Shown: positions 1-9,328 of the stretch, in pieces
Layout: every line of letters starts with the position of its first letter
Numbering within the stretch: position 1 is the first letter of the stretch
Origin: an archaeon
GTDB lineage: Archaea > Thermoproteota > Nitrososphaeria > Nitrososphaerales > Gagatemarchaeaceae
Direction: 5' to 3'
Assembly: GCA_902812495.1 (NCBI GenBank)
Contig: CADDZR010000002.1
Coordinates: forward strand, 1 to 64,000
DNA: 64,000 bases
Made by a program: the position numbers and the translations under genes
Notes under the pieces: model-generated
Told to the model about the DNA's origin: nothing
What the model saw: only the letters and a program-made list of their open reading frames with translations
Databases searched by the model: none

Positions 1-3000
1 GTTACGTTTGCAACAGAACCTCCCTGCAGAGATACTTGAACGTTGACAGAGCCTGTGATATTTGCACCCTGTGTCGGGTTGAAGAATGTCAGGGAGACTG
101 GTTGGGGAGATATAGATGCAACAGATGAATACTTCGATGATAGAGTGCTTCCTGTAAGAGAGATGCCTTCAACCATCGAGTTCAGGAGATTTATCTTGCT
201 GTTCTGGGCCACTATGGAACCTCCTGTACTCCCCACTAGGTTGAGGGTTGCACCATTAACAATCAAAGTTCCGTTTATTGTAGATGATTGGATTGTAACA
301 CTGCCTCCCTGGATTGTGTTTGTTCCGAGGAAAAAGTCATTCGAGAGCACACCCTTCGATATCATTATTTTGTCATTGGAAAATGCAATGCCAGAAGTCT
401 GTTCGAAAGAGGTTAACGTCTTGCCTGAGATAAACAAGTAGGGCATTATGAAGAACCTCTTCTGCATAGATGACGATACATCAAGGGCGTAGCCGTCAAA
501 GGAGAGCCCTGTAACAAATACATCGTATGGCCCCGAGACCTGCTGTGTCCTTGAAAGTATTGGTGATATCGAGGAAAGGTCGTAAATACTTGGAAGGGTT
601 ACATTTCCAACCCAGAGACCGCTCTTTGGGTCATAGCTCAGTGTTACCAAGGAGCTTGCTACATAGTAATCATGGTTCACGAAGGTGAAGACAGATTCCA
701 GATTTCTTGGATATATGAATGCGTTAAATAGTCCATTCAAAACGTTTGTTCCGTTTGGATATGTTATTTTAGCTCTAACCTGAATATTTTGTCCCATGAA
801 AGTAACTGTGGGTGAGACAGAGAGACTGCTCTTGAGAGTTGAGGAAGTTACATATACCTGCCCAAAGAATGAACCGTACACCGTAGTACCAAGTGTTGTT
901 GAATTGAAAGAAGCGTGCAACATGACAGTGTAAAGGCCTGAAGGTATTCCTGCTGGTATTGTTAGGTAACCGTTTAGAATTACAGGCCTTACCTCGCATA
1001 TTCTTGCAGCCTCCTTACATGACGTAGATATTAGATGTGTTGTGGCTACTGTTTGGCCAGCGGGATTCACTAGGCTTGCGGAGACGTTAGAGGAAGTGGC
1101 TATGTCAATAGATAAAGGATTGCCCGTCTCTAATGACGGAAGGAAAGCAATGTTAAGGGGTGCGATTGGAGACGCAGCAATAAAAAGTGACTGACCCTCA
1201 GCAACAACACCTGGCTCTGCAACAACTTGGGGATACATCCTTGTATTTTGCAGGTCTATCCCGATCATTATCGGGTTATAGCCGAATATACCTCCTCCTA
1301 GGACTATTGTTGCAGGACCTTCTGGTACGCTCCCTTTGATAACGTTGAAGTAAAGTCCGCTTACAGGCACCATGGGATAGTTTGCTTCAAAGCTGTATTT
1401 GTTTTCTAGTATGTTGTAGGAGTAGAGAGAAAAGCTCGGTGAGCTCACAGTAACAGGCTTATCAAAGAGGTCTGTTGCATTGACAATTACCCTTATCCCA
1501 GGCAAGGTAGAATAAGGTGCTGTGGCTATTGGAGAAACAAACGTTCCGAAGTAGCCTGTGAATGTCTCTGCAAAGCCAGAACCTGATAAGCCGCCACTTG
1601 AACCATTGACATTAACAAAGGTTATACCTGATTCACTTCCTACTGTATATGTGCCGACCCATAATCCAAGCGAAGAAGCGTATGCCAGGAGTATCTTTTG
1701 AGAATAACCAGCAAGTGTCTCGATATTGGCTGTAAACTGTCCCGTTGTAACAGAAGTATTTCCCTTTTGAACTTTCGCGAATATCCTGATTATCTGGTTT
1801 GAGGTGTATTCATATTGCCGACCAAATGTTGCGTTGCGAAGGAATACAGTTATACTGAGGCGTGATGCAGTTGGCAGAGGTAGGGAAACCATCTCGCCTA
1901 AGTTTGGAGCACCCCAGCCAGTAACCAAATTGTATTCTGAACTTGCGACCCAGGGCACTATATAACCAAAGTCTACTTTTGTGAATGCTTTCTTGGAAGC
2001 AACAGGATCCTGACCAAAAGCATAGAGTGTTGGATTAATGAGACCAAGCCTACTTCCAGCATGCTGAGCCCAAATTGCAACAAGACCTGCAAGAAGTGGC
2101 GAAGCTTCACTTGTGCCTCCGGAAATCTCTACGTTGCCTGCAATTACAATAAAGCTGCCTGGATAAACACTTGCTTGGAGTGCTATATCAGGATTGAGTC
2201 TGCCATTTGGATAAGTCGCAGGACTTGGAATATTCTGCTGATACCAGGGCTTCGGCTCAATGATGCTCACACCACCTCCTCCGCCACCTGCATTGACAAA
2301 GAAAGGAACGTAGACCAGGTTAGACCAAGCTGTCTGCTTTATTGTGTATCCAGAAGTGCCATTTGAGATGTATGTTGTTGTACCCCCAACAGAAGTCACA
2401 TAAGGCGAGCTCGACGGATAGATAAGGTTGCCTTCAGGACCTGCGCTATATCCGCTTCCGCCAGCATCCCCCGACGAAGCCAGGAATGTTATACCCTCAA
2501 GCGAACCGAGAGCATAATATCTATCCACGAGATACGCGTTGAAGAAAAATGAAAGAGCGTCAAACTGATTAAATAAGTTCTCTGGTATACCAAAACTTTG
2601 GGAAAGTGTTGTTACATTTGCCTTGTCGCTATCTATAAACGCTATGGCATCTGCGAGTGTAAGTGCACCATTTGCAACATAAAGCGTTATATCTGCACCC
2701 GGTGCCATTGCGTTTGCTGATTCAACATCTAGTGCTATCTCTCCATCCCATCCTGTCTCGACACCGAGGTTGGGATCGTAAGCACCTATTGGTACAATCT
2801 TGAAGCTATGAGGAGGCTGTATCCCAAAGATGCTGTCGAACTGTTTCAGGTCTTGCGTAACTGTTGGAGAGCCGTAGAAATCAAGTATGCCCACGTTGAA
2901 ACCTCTGCCGTCAAGCCCCTTCTGGAGTAATGTGGTTGTGTTGTACGCATATCTCAGTAGTTTCATTGAGTAGCCAGATAGAGTAAAAGTGACATTTCCT

Positions 3001-3587
3001 GAGTTAACTGTTCCTTGCTGGAGATTCTTCATTCTGAGTATGTTTGGCTTTAGAAATAGAGAAGTAGCGTTGCTTGAATAAAGCGTAACACCCTGTATCT
3101 TGCTTGTACCTACGCCGTAGTAAAATCTTGCAGTACCGTTTGTATAGAGCCTCTCCTCAAGACCAAGGTAGTTCTTAACTTGTTCAGAAGTTCCTTGAAC
3201 AACAATTATGGAGTCTGATCCATTCATAACAACTTTTAGACCTGTTGACTTGATGTAAGACATCACCCTTGCAAACTCGTCTTCAGGTAGGAACATGCTC
3301 TTAATTTGGTCGTAAGTTAAGAAGTGCCTGTACATTGGGGAGGTGGGATCAGAGATCTGTTGAACAAGCGAATCCATCAGTTCTACGTTCTTGAGAGGTA
3401 TTGCGATGCTTACAGTAACTATAGCATCCGAGGGCATTAAACCAGACTGCCTGAAGCGACTAAAGTTTGGTACCGGTATATTTTGATAGGATGTTTGAAC
3501 TTTTGAAAAAGAGCTTTCAAATGCAAGCGATACAGGAGGAAGGAGAAGTGCTATAGCTATGACCACACTTATAATTTTTCTTGACAT
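1..3587 (-). CDS. Sedolisin-family (S53) secreted serine-carboxyl protease, 3' end outside window
   Basis: The frame is open from the ATG at 3587 to the left edge (at least 1195 residues), so the C-terminus is missing. The N-terminus is a signal peptide (MSRKIISVVIAIALLL). A pro-kumamolisin-type activation domain follows (about residues 35-200), then the catalytic domain. The sedolisin residues are visible: Glu and Asp in EIALDVES near 284-288, the oxyanion Asp in SSGDAGGSG near 372, and the nucleophile Ser in SGGTSEASP near 490. This family of acid proteases acts outside the cell. The catalytic unit ends near residue 560, leaving over 600 residues of beta-rich, Ser/Thr-rich extension, probably Ig-like or adhesion repeats. 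A TATA-like tttaataa-type stretch near 3608-3620 fits a near-leaderless start at 3587. The family call is secure; the role of the tail is unknown. Confidence 0.9.
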   Translation of the reverse strand, partial: MSRKIISVVIAIALLLPPVSLAFESSFSKVQTSYQNIPVPNFSRFRQSGLMPSDAIVTVSIAIPLKNVELMDSLVQQISDPTSPMYRHFLTYDQIKSMFLPEDEFARVMSYIKSTGLKVVMNGSDSIIVVQGTSEQVKNYLGLEERLYTNGTARFYYGVGTSKIQGVTLYSSNATSLFLKPNILRMKNLQQGTVNSGNVTFTLSGYSMKLLRYAYNTTTLLQKGLDGRGFNVGILDFYGSPTVTQDLKQFDSIFGIQPPHSFKIVPIGAYDPNLGVETGWDGEIALDVESANAMAPGADITLYVANGALTLADAIAFIDSDKANVTTLSQSFGIPENLFNQFDALSFFFNAYLVDRYYALGSLEGITFLASSGDAGGSGYSAGPEGNLIYPSSSPYVTSVGGTTTYISNGTSGYTIKQTAWSNLVYVPFFVNAGGGGGGVSIIEPKPWYQQNIPSPATYPNGRLNPDIALQASVYPGSFIVIAGNVEISGGTSEASPLLAGLVAIWAQHAGSRLGLINPTLYAFGQDPVASKKAFTKVDFGYIVPWVASSEYNLVTGWGAPNLGEMVSLPLPTASRLSITVFLRNATFGRQYEYTSNQIIRIFAKVQKGNTSVTTGQFTANIETLAGYSQKILLAYASSLGLWVGTYTVGSESGITFVNVNGSSGGLSGSGFAETFTGYFGTFVSPIATAPYSTLPGIRVIVNATDLFDKPVTVSSPSFSLYSYNILENKYSFEANYPMVPVSGLYFNVIKGSVPEGPATIVLGGGIFGYNPIMIGIDLQNTRMYPQVVAEPGVVAEGQSLFIAASPIAPLNIAFLPSLETGNPLSIDIATSSNVSASLVNPAGQTVATTHLISTSCKEAARICEVRPVILNGYLTIPAGIPSGLYTVMLHASFNSTTLGTTVYGSFFGQVYVTSSTLKSSLSVSPTVTFMGQNIQVRAKITYPNGTNVLNGLFNAFIYPRNLESVFTFVNHDYYVASSLVTLSYDPKSGLWVGNVTLPSIYDLSSISPILSRTQQVSGPYDVFVTGLSFDGYALDVSSSMQKRFFIMPYLFISGKTLTSFEQTSGIAFSNDKIMISKGVLSNDFFLGTNTIQGGSVTIQSSTINGTLIVNGATLNLVGSTGGSIVAQNSKINLLNSMVEGISLTGSTLSSKYSSVASISPQPVSLTFFNPTQGANITGSVNVQVSLQGGSVANV

Positions 3588-3674
3588 GTATCAACCCTTG
3601 AGAAAAAATTACTTAATAACTTTTTCAAGACACACTCTTCATGTCTTAACAAGCAATAGGGTAATTCGCAAATT

Positions 3675-3686
3675 GTTAATTAATAC
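3675..3686 (+). promoter_or_regulatory. TATA box deciding the start of the 3711 gene
   Basis: The AT-rich gttaattaatac is centred about 30 bp before the ATG at 3711, so transcription should begin within a few bases of that codon. This favours the ATG at 3711 over the in-frame TTG at 3699. Confidence 0.5.
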
Positions 3687-3710
3687 AGTAATGGGCGGTT
3701 GAGTGGGAAG

Positions 3711-4238
3711 ATGACAATATACAGGGAACCAAGAACAGCGACGCACCCCTTTGAGTACGTGTTGATAGGTATCATAATTGGGGCTGGTGTTGCATTTGCA
3801 GTTACCTATTATGGAGCCCCATCAAAGACAGTTACAAGTTACTTCACTGTATCCTACACCACAACACAAACTTTTGTTTCGACTGTAACTCAAGGAACAA
3901 CAAGCATAAATGCAATAAAGAACCCTTCCTTTGTTGTTACAGGAATTAACTTGACTGTTGGAAGGGACTCAGCTGCTTTTTTAATAATTATCCAAAATTC
4001 TGGAAACCAGCCCATAGTCTCACTTTCAGCCTACATAAACGTCTCAAAACCTTACAACGTCAGCTTCACAAGGACAATAAACGGCTCAACACCTCTAAAT
4101 CCTGGCGAGGGTGTTATAGGTAACGTGCAAATACCTTCAGCTTTAGTTACATCCTCCAGAGCATACCCTGTTATTGTCATTGCTTTCTTTGCCGACGGTA
4201 GCGAGCAAATACAAAGGTACAACGTACTAGCCTCGTAA
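3711..4238 (+). CDS. Membrane-anchored extracellular protein of unknown function
   Basis: A 175-residue protein with a cytosolic N-terminus of about 15 residues and one hydrophobic segment (about 16-38, FEYVLIGIIIGAGVAFAVTYY). A Thr/Ser/Val-rich linker follows (TTTQTFVSTVTQGTTS), then a beta-rich domain of about 100 residues with several Asn-x-Ser/Thr sites. Archaeal pilin-like and surface proteins often have this layout, but I recognise no family. It is divergent from the sedolisin gene across a roughly 120 bp spacer, so the two may serve the same cell-surface function; that is inference from position only. A TTG four codons upstream (3699) is an alternative start, but the TATA position favours 3711. 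Confidence 0.7.
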   Translation: MTIYREPRTATHPFEYVLIGIIIGAGVAFAVTYYGAPSKTVTSYFTVSYTTTQTFVSTVTQGTTSINAIKNPSFVVTGINLTVGRDSAAFLIIIQNSGNQPIVSLSAYINVSKPYNVSFTRTINGSTPLNPGEGVIGNVQIPSALVTSSRAYPVIVIAFFADGSEQIQRYNVLAS

Positions 4239-4248
4239 CAAACAATAT

Positions 4249-4258
4249 CGCTATATAC
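4249..4258 (+). promoter_or_regulatory. TATA box of the SmAP3-tgtA operon
   Basis: The motif cgctatatac is centred about 30 bp before the ATG at 4285, which predicts a leaderless transcript for the Sm-like gene. Confidence 0.55.
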
Positions 4259-4284
4259 CCATCTTAAAAGTACCAAGATAAAAG

Positions 4285-4707
4285 ATGTCATCTATAGTCT
4301 CAAGGAAGTTTTCAGAGGAGCTTGGTTTCCTGCTCGGGAGATCTGTTTCTATCGAAACAAAGGAAGGCAAGCAATATTCAGGTATACTAGCTGCTATAGA
4401 TGAGAGGCTGAATGTTGTTCTCGAGAAGGTTGCAGGTGCAGGTGAGGGTGTTCATAAGCTTGTAATAAATGGGGATAATGTTAAAGAGATAAAGCTGATG
4501 GAGAAACCTTTTGATCTAAGAGGGCTTGCAGAGAGGCTTAACAGGGTCTTCCCAGATCTGGTCAGGGTTAGGGAAGATATTGGAGCAATAATAGTAATGG
4601 ACAAAATAAAGGTTACAGAAAAAGGTGTAGTTGAAGGATCGGGACTTGCTGCAGAGAGAGTAAAAGCAATATTTGATGAGTTTGTGAGAGAAACAAGGAA
4701 GAGTTAA
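4285..4707 (+). CDS. Sm-like archaeal protein, SmAP3 type
   Basis: A 140-residue protein with an N-terminal Sm fold (about 10-72): the Sm1 segment is around GKQYSGILAAIDERLNVVL and the Sm2 signature is VINGDNVKEI. A C-terminal alpha/beta extension (about 75-140) follows. Plain archaeal Sm proteins are about 75-90 residues; the extra domain is the mark of the SmAP3 type. Sm proteins form rings that bind U-rich RNA and take part in RNA processing. The stop codon directly abuts the ATG of tgtA, so the two genes form a translationally coupled RNA-processing pair under the TATA box at 4249-4258. Confidence 0.85.
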   Translation: MSSIVSRKFSEELGFLLGRSVSIETKEGKQYSGILAAIDERLNVVLEKVAGAGEGVHKLVINGDNVKEIKLMEKPFDLRGLAERLNRVFPDLVRVREDIGAIIVMDKIKVTEKGVVEGSGLAAERVKAIFDEFVRETRKS

Positions 4708-6207
4708 ATGGATTTTGAAGTCCTAGAGACGGACCTGCTGGGAAGGATAGGCAGGCTTGAGGTTAAAGGTAAGAGTATCGAGACGCCTTACTTGTTTCCT
4801 GTCGTTCATCCAATAAAGCAACAGGTTAGCACTAAGAAAATAAGGGAAATTGGATTTAACGGAGTGATGACAAACTCATACATAGCATACAGAAGGGCAA
4901 GGAATGAGTCTGTGGAAAGGGGGATACATGATTTAATTGGATTTGACGGCCTTGTCATGACAGATTCAGGAGGATATCAGGTTCTGGAGTACGGAGAGGT
5001 AGAAATTTCGTACAGGGAAATAGCCGACTTCCAGGCAAAGATAGGAACCGACATTGCTGTAACATTAGACAAGCCTACCGGTGACACATTATCAAGGAAG
5101 AGAGCAGCCGAAACTGTTAGGAAGAGCCTTGTGGATGCAATAAAGACAAAAAAAGAGTTTAGTGGATGCGGAACAGAATGGGTTGGACCTGTCCAGGGCG
5201 GGCTCTTCCCTGACCTCCTAAGGAAGTCGGCAACTGAGCTTGTAAAGGCGGGTTTCAGATTCCTTGCACTTGGGAGTCCTGTCCAGATAATGGAGAACTA
5301 CAGATTTTCAGAGCTGGTTAGAATGATTTCGGAAGTGAGAAACGCAATTCCTTTTTCGATACCCCTTCACCTATTTGGAGCAGGCCATCCGCTTACAATT
5401 GCACTCGCAGTAGCTCTTGGATGCGATACCTTTGACTCAGCAAGCTACATTCTCTTTGCAAGGCAGGGAAGGTACATGACAGAGAGTACTGTTCTATCTA
5501 TAGAGAACATGGAATATTTACCTTGCAGCTGCGAAGTCTGCATTAAGAGAAGCATTTCTGAAATTAGGGAGATGGAAAGGCAGGAAAGGACATCTCTAGT
5601 TGCACTTCACAACCTGTATATTCTTAGAAACGAGCTGCTTAGGACAAAGCAAGCAATAGCCGAAGGGAGGCTCTGGGACCTGTTACATGAGAGGGCATCA
5701 TCCCACCCGAGTCTAATGGATGCTTTCATTTCAGTTGCACTTGGAGCATCTTCGATGGTTGATACAACCCGTGTCGTCAAACAGAGAGGCCTTTTCATTA
5801 GAAGTTCTATAGACTTTCTTAGGCCAGAGATACAATCTTCAAGAAAGATGCTCGAGAGATGTATGAGGGTTGATATGAAGGATGCGGTAATTGTTCCAGA
5901 CGAAGCTACTATGCCGCTTCCACGTTCTATTTATTCACAGCTATCCAAAAAGTTTGATGTGTACAGAATGCATCAGTGCCTTGGCGCATATCCTGCTGAA
6001 CTAGAGTTCACATACCCTTTTACACAAACAGTTGCAGCTTCATCCTACTTTGACATGGAGTTCGTTCTTTCTGAGGCAAGAAAGCTAGTTGGCATGGGTT
6101 ACTCAAACGTATTCCTCCTAGAGAGAAAGGGCAAGGAGTACGTTAAGAAAAGGCTCACGAGTAAACAGGACTTGAAGGTCTTTTCTCCTTCTGCTCTAGT
6201 TCCCTGA
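4708..6207 (+). CDS. tgtA: Archaeosine tRNA-guanine transglycosylase, PUA-less form
   Basis: This enzyme exchanges guanine at position 15 of archaeal tRNA for preQ0, the first step toward archaeosine. In the 499-residue protein the catalytic TIM barrel spans about 1-350. It shows MTDSGGYQVLEYG (catalytic Asp near 90) and FDSASYILFARQGRYMT (second catalytic Asp near 245). The zinc site is CSCEVC plus the His of HNLYILR. C1- and C2-like segments follow to about residue 495. Family members carrying a C-terminal PUA domain run to about 580 residues; that domain is absent here, so a separate PUA protein may complete it. The 3' end overlaps the convergent PAC2 gene by 53 bp. Confidence 0.93.
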   Translation: MDFEVLETDLLGRIGRLEVKGKSIETPYLFPVVHPIKQQVSTKKIREIGFNGVMTNSYIAYRRARNESVERGIHDLIGFDGLVMTDSGGYQVLEYGEVEISYREIADFQAKIGTDIAVTLDKPTGDTLSRKRAAETVRKSLVDAIKTKKEFSGCGTEWVGPVQGGLFPDLLRKSATELVKAGFRFLALGSPVQIMENYRFSELVRMISEVRNAIPFSIPLHLFGAGHPLTIALAVALGCDTFDSASYILFARQGRYMTESTVLSIENMEYLPCSCEVCIKRSISEIREMERQERTSLVALHNLYILRNELLRTKQAIAEGRLWDLLHERASSHPSLMDAFISVALGASSMVDTTRVVKQRGLFIRSSIDFLRPEIQSSRKMLERCMRVDMKDAVIVPDEATMPLPRSIYSQLSKKFDVYRMHQCLGAYPAELEFTYPFTQTVAASSYFDMEFVLSEARKLVGMGYSNVFLLERKGKEYVKKRLTSKQDLKVFSPSALVP

Positions 6208-6850
6208 CCTCGCTCTCGAGCTCCTCTGCGCCCTTAATTAGAGGTGAGACATCTACTGTGAAACCGTACCTTCTTGAAAGAAATTCTACTGCATTTGCAG
6301 CTGCCCTTGGATCTATCCTCTCCGTGCTCGAGTAGGCTAGAACAGCGAAGGCTGGGAAATTTTTCATCTCAAAGAAGTTAAGGAGTGTTGCAACAGGACC
6401 AACAATCATCCTATCATCCTCGAGAAGAGGTTCTTCATTCATCTTTTTTGCCATGATCATCGCAGACGTCATAGCAACCCTGTACTTTGTATCATCTGTT
6501 CTAAGCGACTCGTCAAGTCCCCCTACCAAAGCAACCTCTTCTACTCCAGAGTTAATTACCCACGCTGCGAAAGACCTGTAGAATTCGTTTTCCTTCTCCC
6601 TCGAAGGAAGTATCTCCGACTTAAATAATGATAGCCTTCCAGCAAGATAAATCTCGTATGGTGTAGATATTTTGCCGGAAGAGAGTGATGATATTGCTGG
6701 TGCGTGTTCGTAATCTATAAAGCAGAGCCTCTCGGCCTTAAGCTCCCTTATCAGGAACCTGACAGTCCAGTAGCCTGTGGCACCTATGCCGTGAAACCCA
6801 GCCACAAGAACCTTTCCATCAAGTCTTGTATCCTCAGGTATAACCTTCAA
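6155..6850 (-). CDS. PAC2-family protein (proteasome-assembly-chaperone-like)
   Basis: A 231-residue protein of the archaeal PAC2 family: an N-terminal beta strand into a glycine-rich turn (VLVAGFHGIGATG), the ALVGGLDESLRTDD segment, and MIVGPVATLLNFFEMKNFPAFAVLAYS. The family is related to eukaryotic proteasome assembly chaperone 2, but its archaeal function is not firmly established. The charged C-terminal tail lies in the 53 bp overlap with tgtA. A TATA-like element on the minus strand near 6874-6884 predicts a near-leaderless transcript. It is divergent from aCPSF2. Confidence 0.82.
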   Translation of the reverse strand: MKVIPEDTRLDGKVLVAGFHGIGATGYWTVRFLIRELKAERLCFIDYEHAPAISSLSSGKISTPYEIYLAGRLSLFKSEILPSREKENEFYRSFAAWVINSGVEEVALVGGLDESLRTDDTKYRVAMTSAMIMAKKMNEEPLLEDDRMIVGPVATLLNFFEMKNFPAFAVLAYSSTERIDPRAAANAVEFLSRRYGFTVDVSPLIKGAEELESEVRELEQKEKRPSSPVYS

Positions 6851-6945
6851 CGTTTCCTACCTACATTTAGAGGGGATAAAACAGTATCTATGGCAAAAGG
6901 GAAAAGTTTAAACGTGTTGCAACAGCATAAAACATGTAGCGATTT

Positions 6946-8202
6946 ATGGAAGTTAAGATACTTGGGGCGGCAAGACAGGTTGGCCGCTCTGCTATTTTAG
7001 TAAGTCACAACGGAACAAGGGTCCTGCTTGATTACGGGGCTCTTACAACGAGGATCCCAGGGTTCCCTATGCACGTTCAACCTAGGGAGGTGAGCGGAAT
7101 AGTACTTAGCCATGCACATCTAGATCACTCTGGAGCCCTACCAATATACTTCCTCAGGAAAAAGATAAAACTTCACTGTACTCCTGTGACATCTGAACTT
7201 TCAAACATACTCATACAGGATTTCATAAAGATATCAGGCCAGTACCTTCCCTTCGAGTATGTTGACCTTCTCTCAATGAACTCCAGCACTGTTTTCCATG
7301 ACTACGGAGAAGGCTTCGAGATAGGAAGTATGAGGATAACACTCTACGATGCTGGACACATACCAGGATCATCTATAATTGCTGTTGAAGCTGGGTCAAG
7401 GAGGCTGATATACACTGGAGACATAAACTCAGAGGAGACAAACCTTCTCAAACCAGCGGATAGCAGCGTTGGTGAGGCAGATGTAGTTGTTACAGAGAGC
7501 ACGTACGCGACATCGGATCATCCAGAGAGATTGAAGGTTGAGAAGGAATTTACTGAGTTTGCGAGAAGTGTTGTTGAGAGGGGCGGTGTTCTACTCGTTC
7601 CAGCATTCTCTGTGGGAAGGGCACAGGAGATAGCAATGACACTGTACAAGAATGGTTTCAGGTATCCAATTGCAATGGACGGGATGGCACTGAAGGTAAA
7701 CAATGTGCTATTAAGATATCAGGAGTATCTGAGAGATCCCGAACTGCTTAGGAAGACGATCGAGAACCTGGAAGAAGTTTCAGGGTGGAGCCAGAGAAGG
7801 AAGATAGTTAAAAGGCCTGGGGTAATAATTTCGCCAGCGGGTATGCTTGTTGGTGGTGCCTCAATATTTTACAACGAAAGGATATCCATGGAAGAGAAGA
7901 ACGGAATTGCGATAGTAAGCTTCCAAGTACCAGGAACGCCGGGAAGGACACTTCTTGAGAAAGGTCTTACAGTACACAACGGGAAGACAGCCAAGGTCAA
8001 GGCAGAGCTTAGAAGGTTTGATTTTTCTTCTCATAGTGGGAGAAGTAGGCTTATATCGATGCTCAAATCGATAAAAGGAAACCCAACTTACATTACCGTG
8101 CACGGGGATGAGGAGGCATGTGTCTCGCTTGCTGACCAGCTCAAAACAGATATAGGAGCGTATGCAGTTGCAGCAACTCAAGGGCAAGAACTCTCAATAT
8201 GA
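6946..8202 (+). CDS. Beta-CASP metallo-beta-lactamase ribonuclease, aCPSF2 type
   Basis: A 418-residue RNA nuclease of the CPSF73-like beta-CASP family. The metal motif HAHLDH is at 56-61, further ligands lie in DAGHIPGS and YTGDIN, the ESTYA motif follows, and the beta-CASP insert holds LVPAFSVGRAQE. C-terminal motifs are FSSHSGRSRL and TVHGDEEA. There are no N-terminal KH domains, which separates it from the archaeal termination factor aCPSF1 and matches the shorter aCPSF2 group. A TATA-like sequence near 6903-6912 precedes it. The stop codon overlaps the start of the presenilin-like gene by 4 bp. Confidence 0.88.
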   Translation: MEVKILGAARQVGRSAILVSHNGTRVLLDYGALTTRIPGFPMHVQPREVSGIVLSHAHLDHSGALPIYFLRKKIKLHCTPVTSELSNILIQDFIKISGQYLPFEYVDLLSMNSSTVFHDYGEGFEIGSMRITLYDAGHIPGSSIIAVEAGSRRLIYTGDINSEETNLLKPADSSVGEADVVVTESTYATSDHPERLKVEKEFTEFARSVVERGGVLLVPAFSVGRAQEIAMTLYKNGFRYPIAMDGMALKVNNVLLRYQEYLRDPELLRKTIENLEEVSGWSQRRKIVKRPGVIISPAGMLVGGASIFYNERISMEEKNGIAIVSFQVPGTPGRTLLEKGLTVHNGKTAKVKAELRRFDFSSHSGRSRLISMLKSIKGNPTYITVHGDEEACVSLADQLKTDIGAYAVAATQGQELSI

Positions 8203-9047
8203 GTGAATCAAGGAAGATAAGCACAAAAAGCACACTCTACGCAATATCTTTCATAGCAGCAATACAGCTCTTCTCGTTATACATAACCTTTCAAAACAAG
8301 CCTGTTTATGTGGAGGCTGGCTACAGTTATGCTCCTGCAGGCCCATCTTCCCAGGGGTCGTTTGTGAACGTTCTCCTTCTCTTGCTAACGGTTTTTTCAG
8401 CAACTATGGTTCTTGGATGGTTGATCAGGAAAAGGAAGACAACAACTTTCAGGATGCTCATATTTACAAGCCTTGCTTTCTCTTGCTTTGTCCTTACACT
8501 GATAACGTTAGATAGTATGCTCTCAAAGTTCAGCTTTTACTCTGAATCTTTCTTTCCGTACGAGGTTGTTGCGTCATTGACCCCAGTATTTTTAATAGGG
8601 TATGCAATATTCAAAAGTCGCTCGAGCAAGCTTCTTGGAGTGCTCCTAGGCTTTATTTCAGGCGAGGTTGGAAGTTTTTTCGCTTCCACGCTCCCACTCT
8701 TAACAGCACTCCTTCTTCCCGCAGCGTTTGCTGTATACGATATCTATGCTGTCTTTAGAGGACCTTTGAAACAGCTTATTTCAGCTGCACCGGGGTCAGC
8801 CCTCGAAGGTGTTTCTGTTAAGGTAGGTGACTTTACAATAGGGCTTGGGGATAATGTATTCTACGCAATGCTTCCTTCTCTTGCCCTCTTTTATTCTAAG
8901 CTCGTTTACGCTCTTGTAACGATGGTTGCGGTAGATGCTGGTGTATTGATAACACTTTCACTTCTTTCCAAGAGGAGGATACTCCCTGGCCTTCCTATAC
9001 CCGTTTTCCTAGGTTTACTTGTTCTTCTTTCCTCTAGAATTCTCTAA
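8199..9047 (+). CDS. Presenilin-type intramembrane aspartyl protease
   Basis: A 282-residue polytopic membrane protein with the three signatures of the presenilin / signal-peptide-peptidase family. These are the YD motif in a membrane helix (Y180, D181), the GLGD motif (215-218, IGLGDNVFY) with the second catalytic Asp, and a PAL-like C-terminal motif (LPGLPIP, about 262-268). Such enzymes cleave peptides within membranes. About nine hydrophobic segments are visible. It starts inside the end of aCPSF2 (ATGA overlap) and is probably co-translated with it, although no functional link between the two is known. Its 3' end overlaps the eL38 gene by 14 bp. No other family with paired YD/GxGD motifs fits better. 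Confidence 0.87.
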   Translation: MSESRKISTKSTLYAISFIAAIQLFSLYITFQNKPVYVEAGYSYAPAGPSSQGSFVNVLLLLLTVFSATMVLGWLIRKRKTTTFRMLIFTSLAFSCFVLTLITLDSMLSKFSFYSESFFPYEVVASLTPVFLIGYAIFKSRSSKLLGVLLGFISGEVGSFFASTLPLLTALLLPAAFAVYDIYAVFRGPLKQLISAAPGSALEGVSVKVGDFTIGLGDNVFYAMLPSLALFYSKLVYALVTMVAVDAGVLITLSLLSKRRILPGLPIPVFLGLLVLLSSRIL

Positions 9048-9225
9048 CTTCTCCCTTTAGTGTCTTGAGTAGCTTTTCCATCTCTTCTTCCTTCATCTTT
9101 ATTGTGTATAGCATGCGCTTTGTTCTTATCTTCAGCTTGCTATTTTCACCCCTTCTGACAGCTACAAAATAAACTGCTTTCTCCTTCAATTTATCAAACT
9201 CCTCCAGGCCAACCTCTCTCGGCAT
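9034..9225 (-). CDS. rpl38e: Large ribosomal subunit protein eL38
   Basis: A 63-residue basic protein whose pattern matches eL38: MPRE at the start, a lysine-rich KLKIRTKRMLYTIKM core and an EEEMEKLLKTLKG tail. eL38 is found in eukaryotes and in several TACK lineages and is absent from most Euryarchaeota, so it helps place the organism. A TATA-like element on the minus strand near 9248-9256 predicts a leaderless mRNA. The last 14 bp overlap the convergent presenilin-like gene. Confidence 0.85.
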   Translation of the reverse strand: MPREVGLEEFDKLKEKAVYFVAVRRGENSKLKIRTKRMLYTIKMKEEEMEKLLKTLKGEVREF

Positions 9226-9328
9226 ATTCTTTGCTTAAAGAGTAAGTAGATTTAAGGCTACTGAAAACATAGATTTAATAATAGCTTCGTTTAAGCTAGA
9301 TCAGCGGATTCTCCGAAGACGCTAGGAA

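Noticed and set aside
2061-2366. Plus-strand open frame inside the sedolisin gene
   Set aside because: It lies opposite the catalytic serine region and has no recognisable features.
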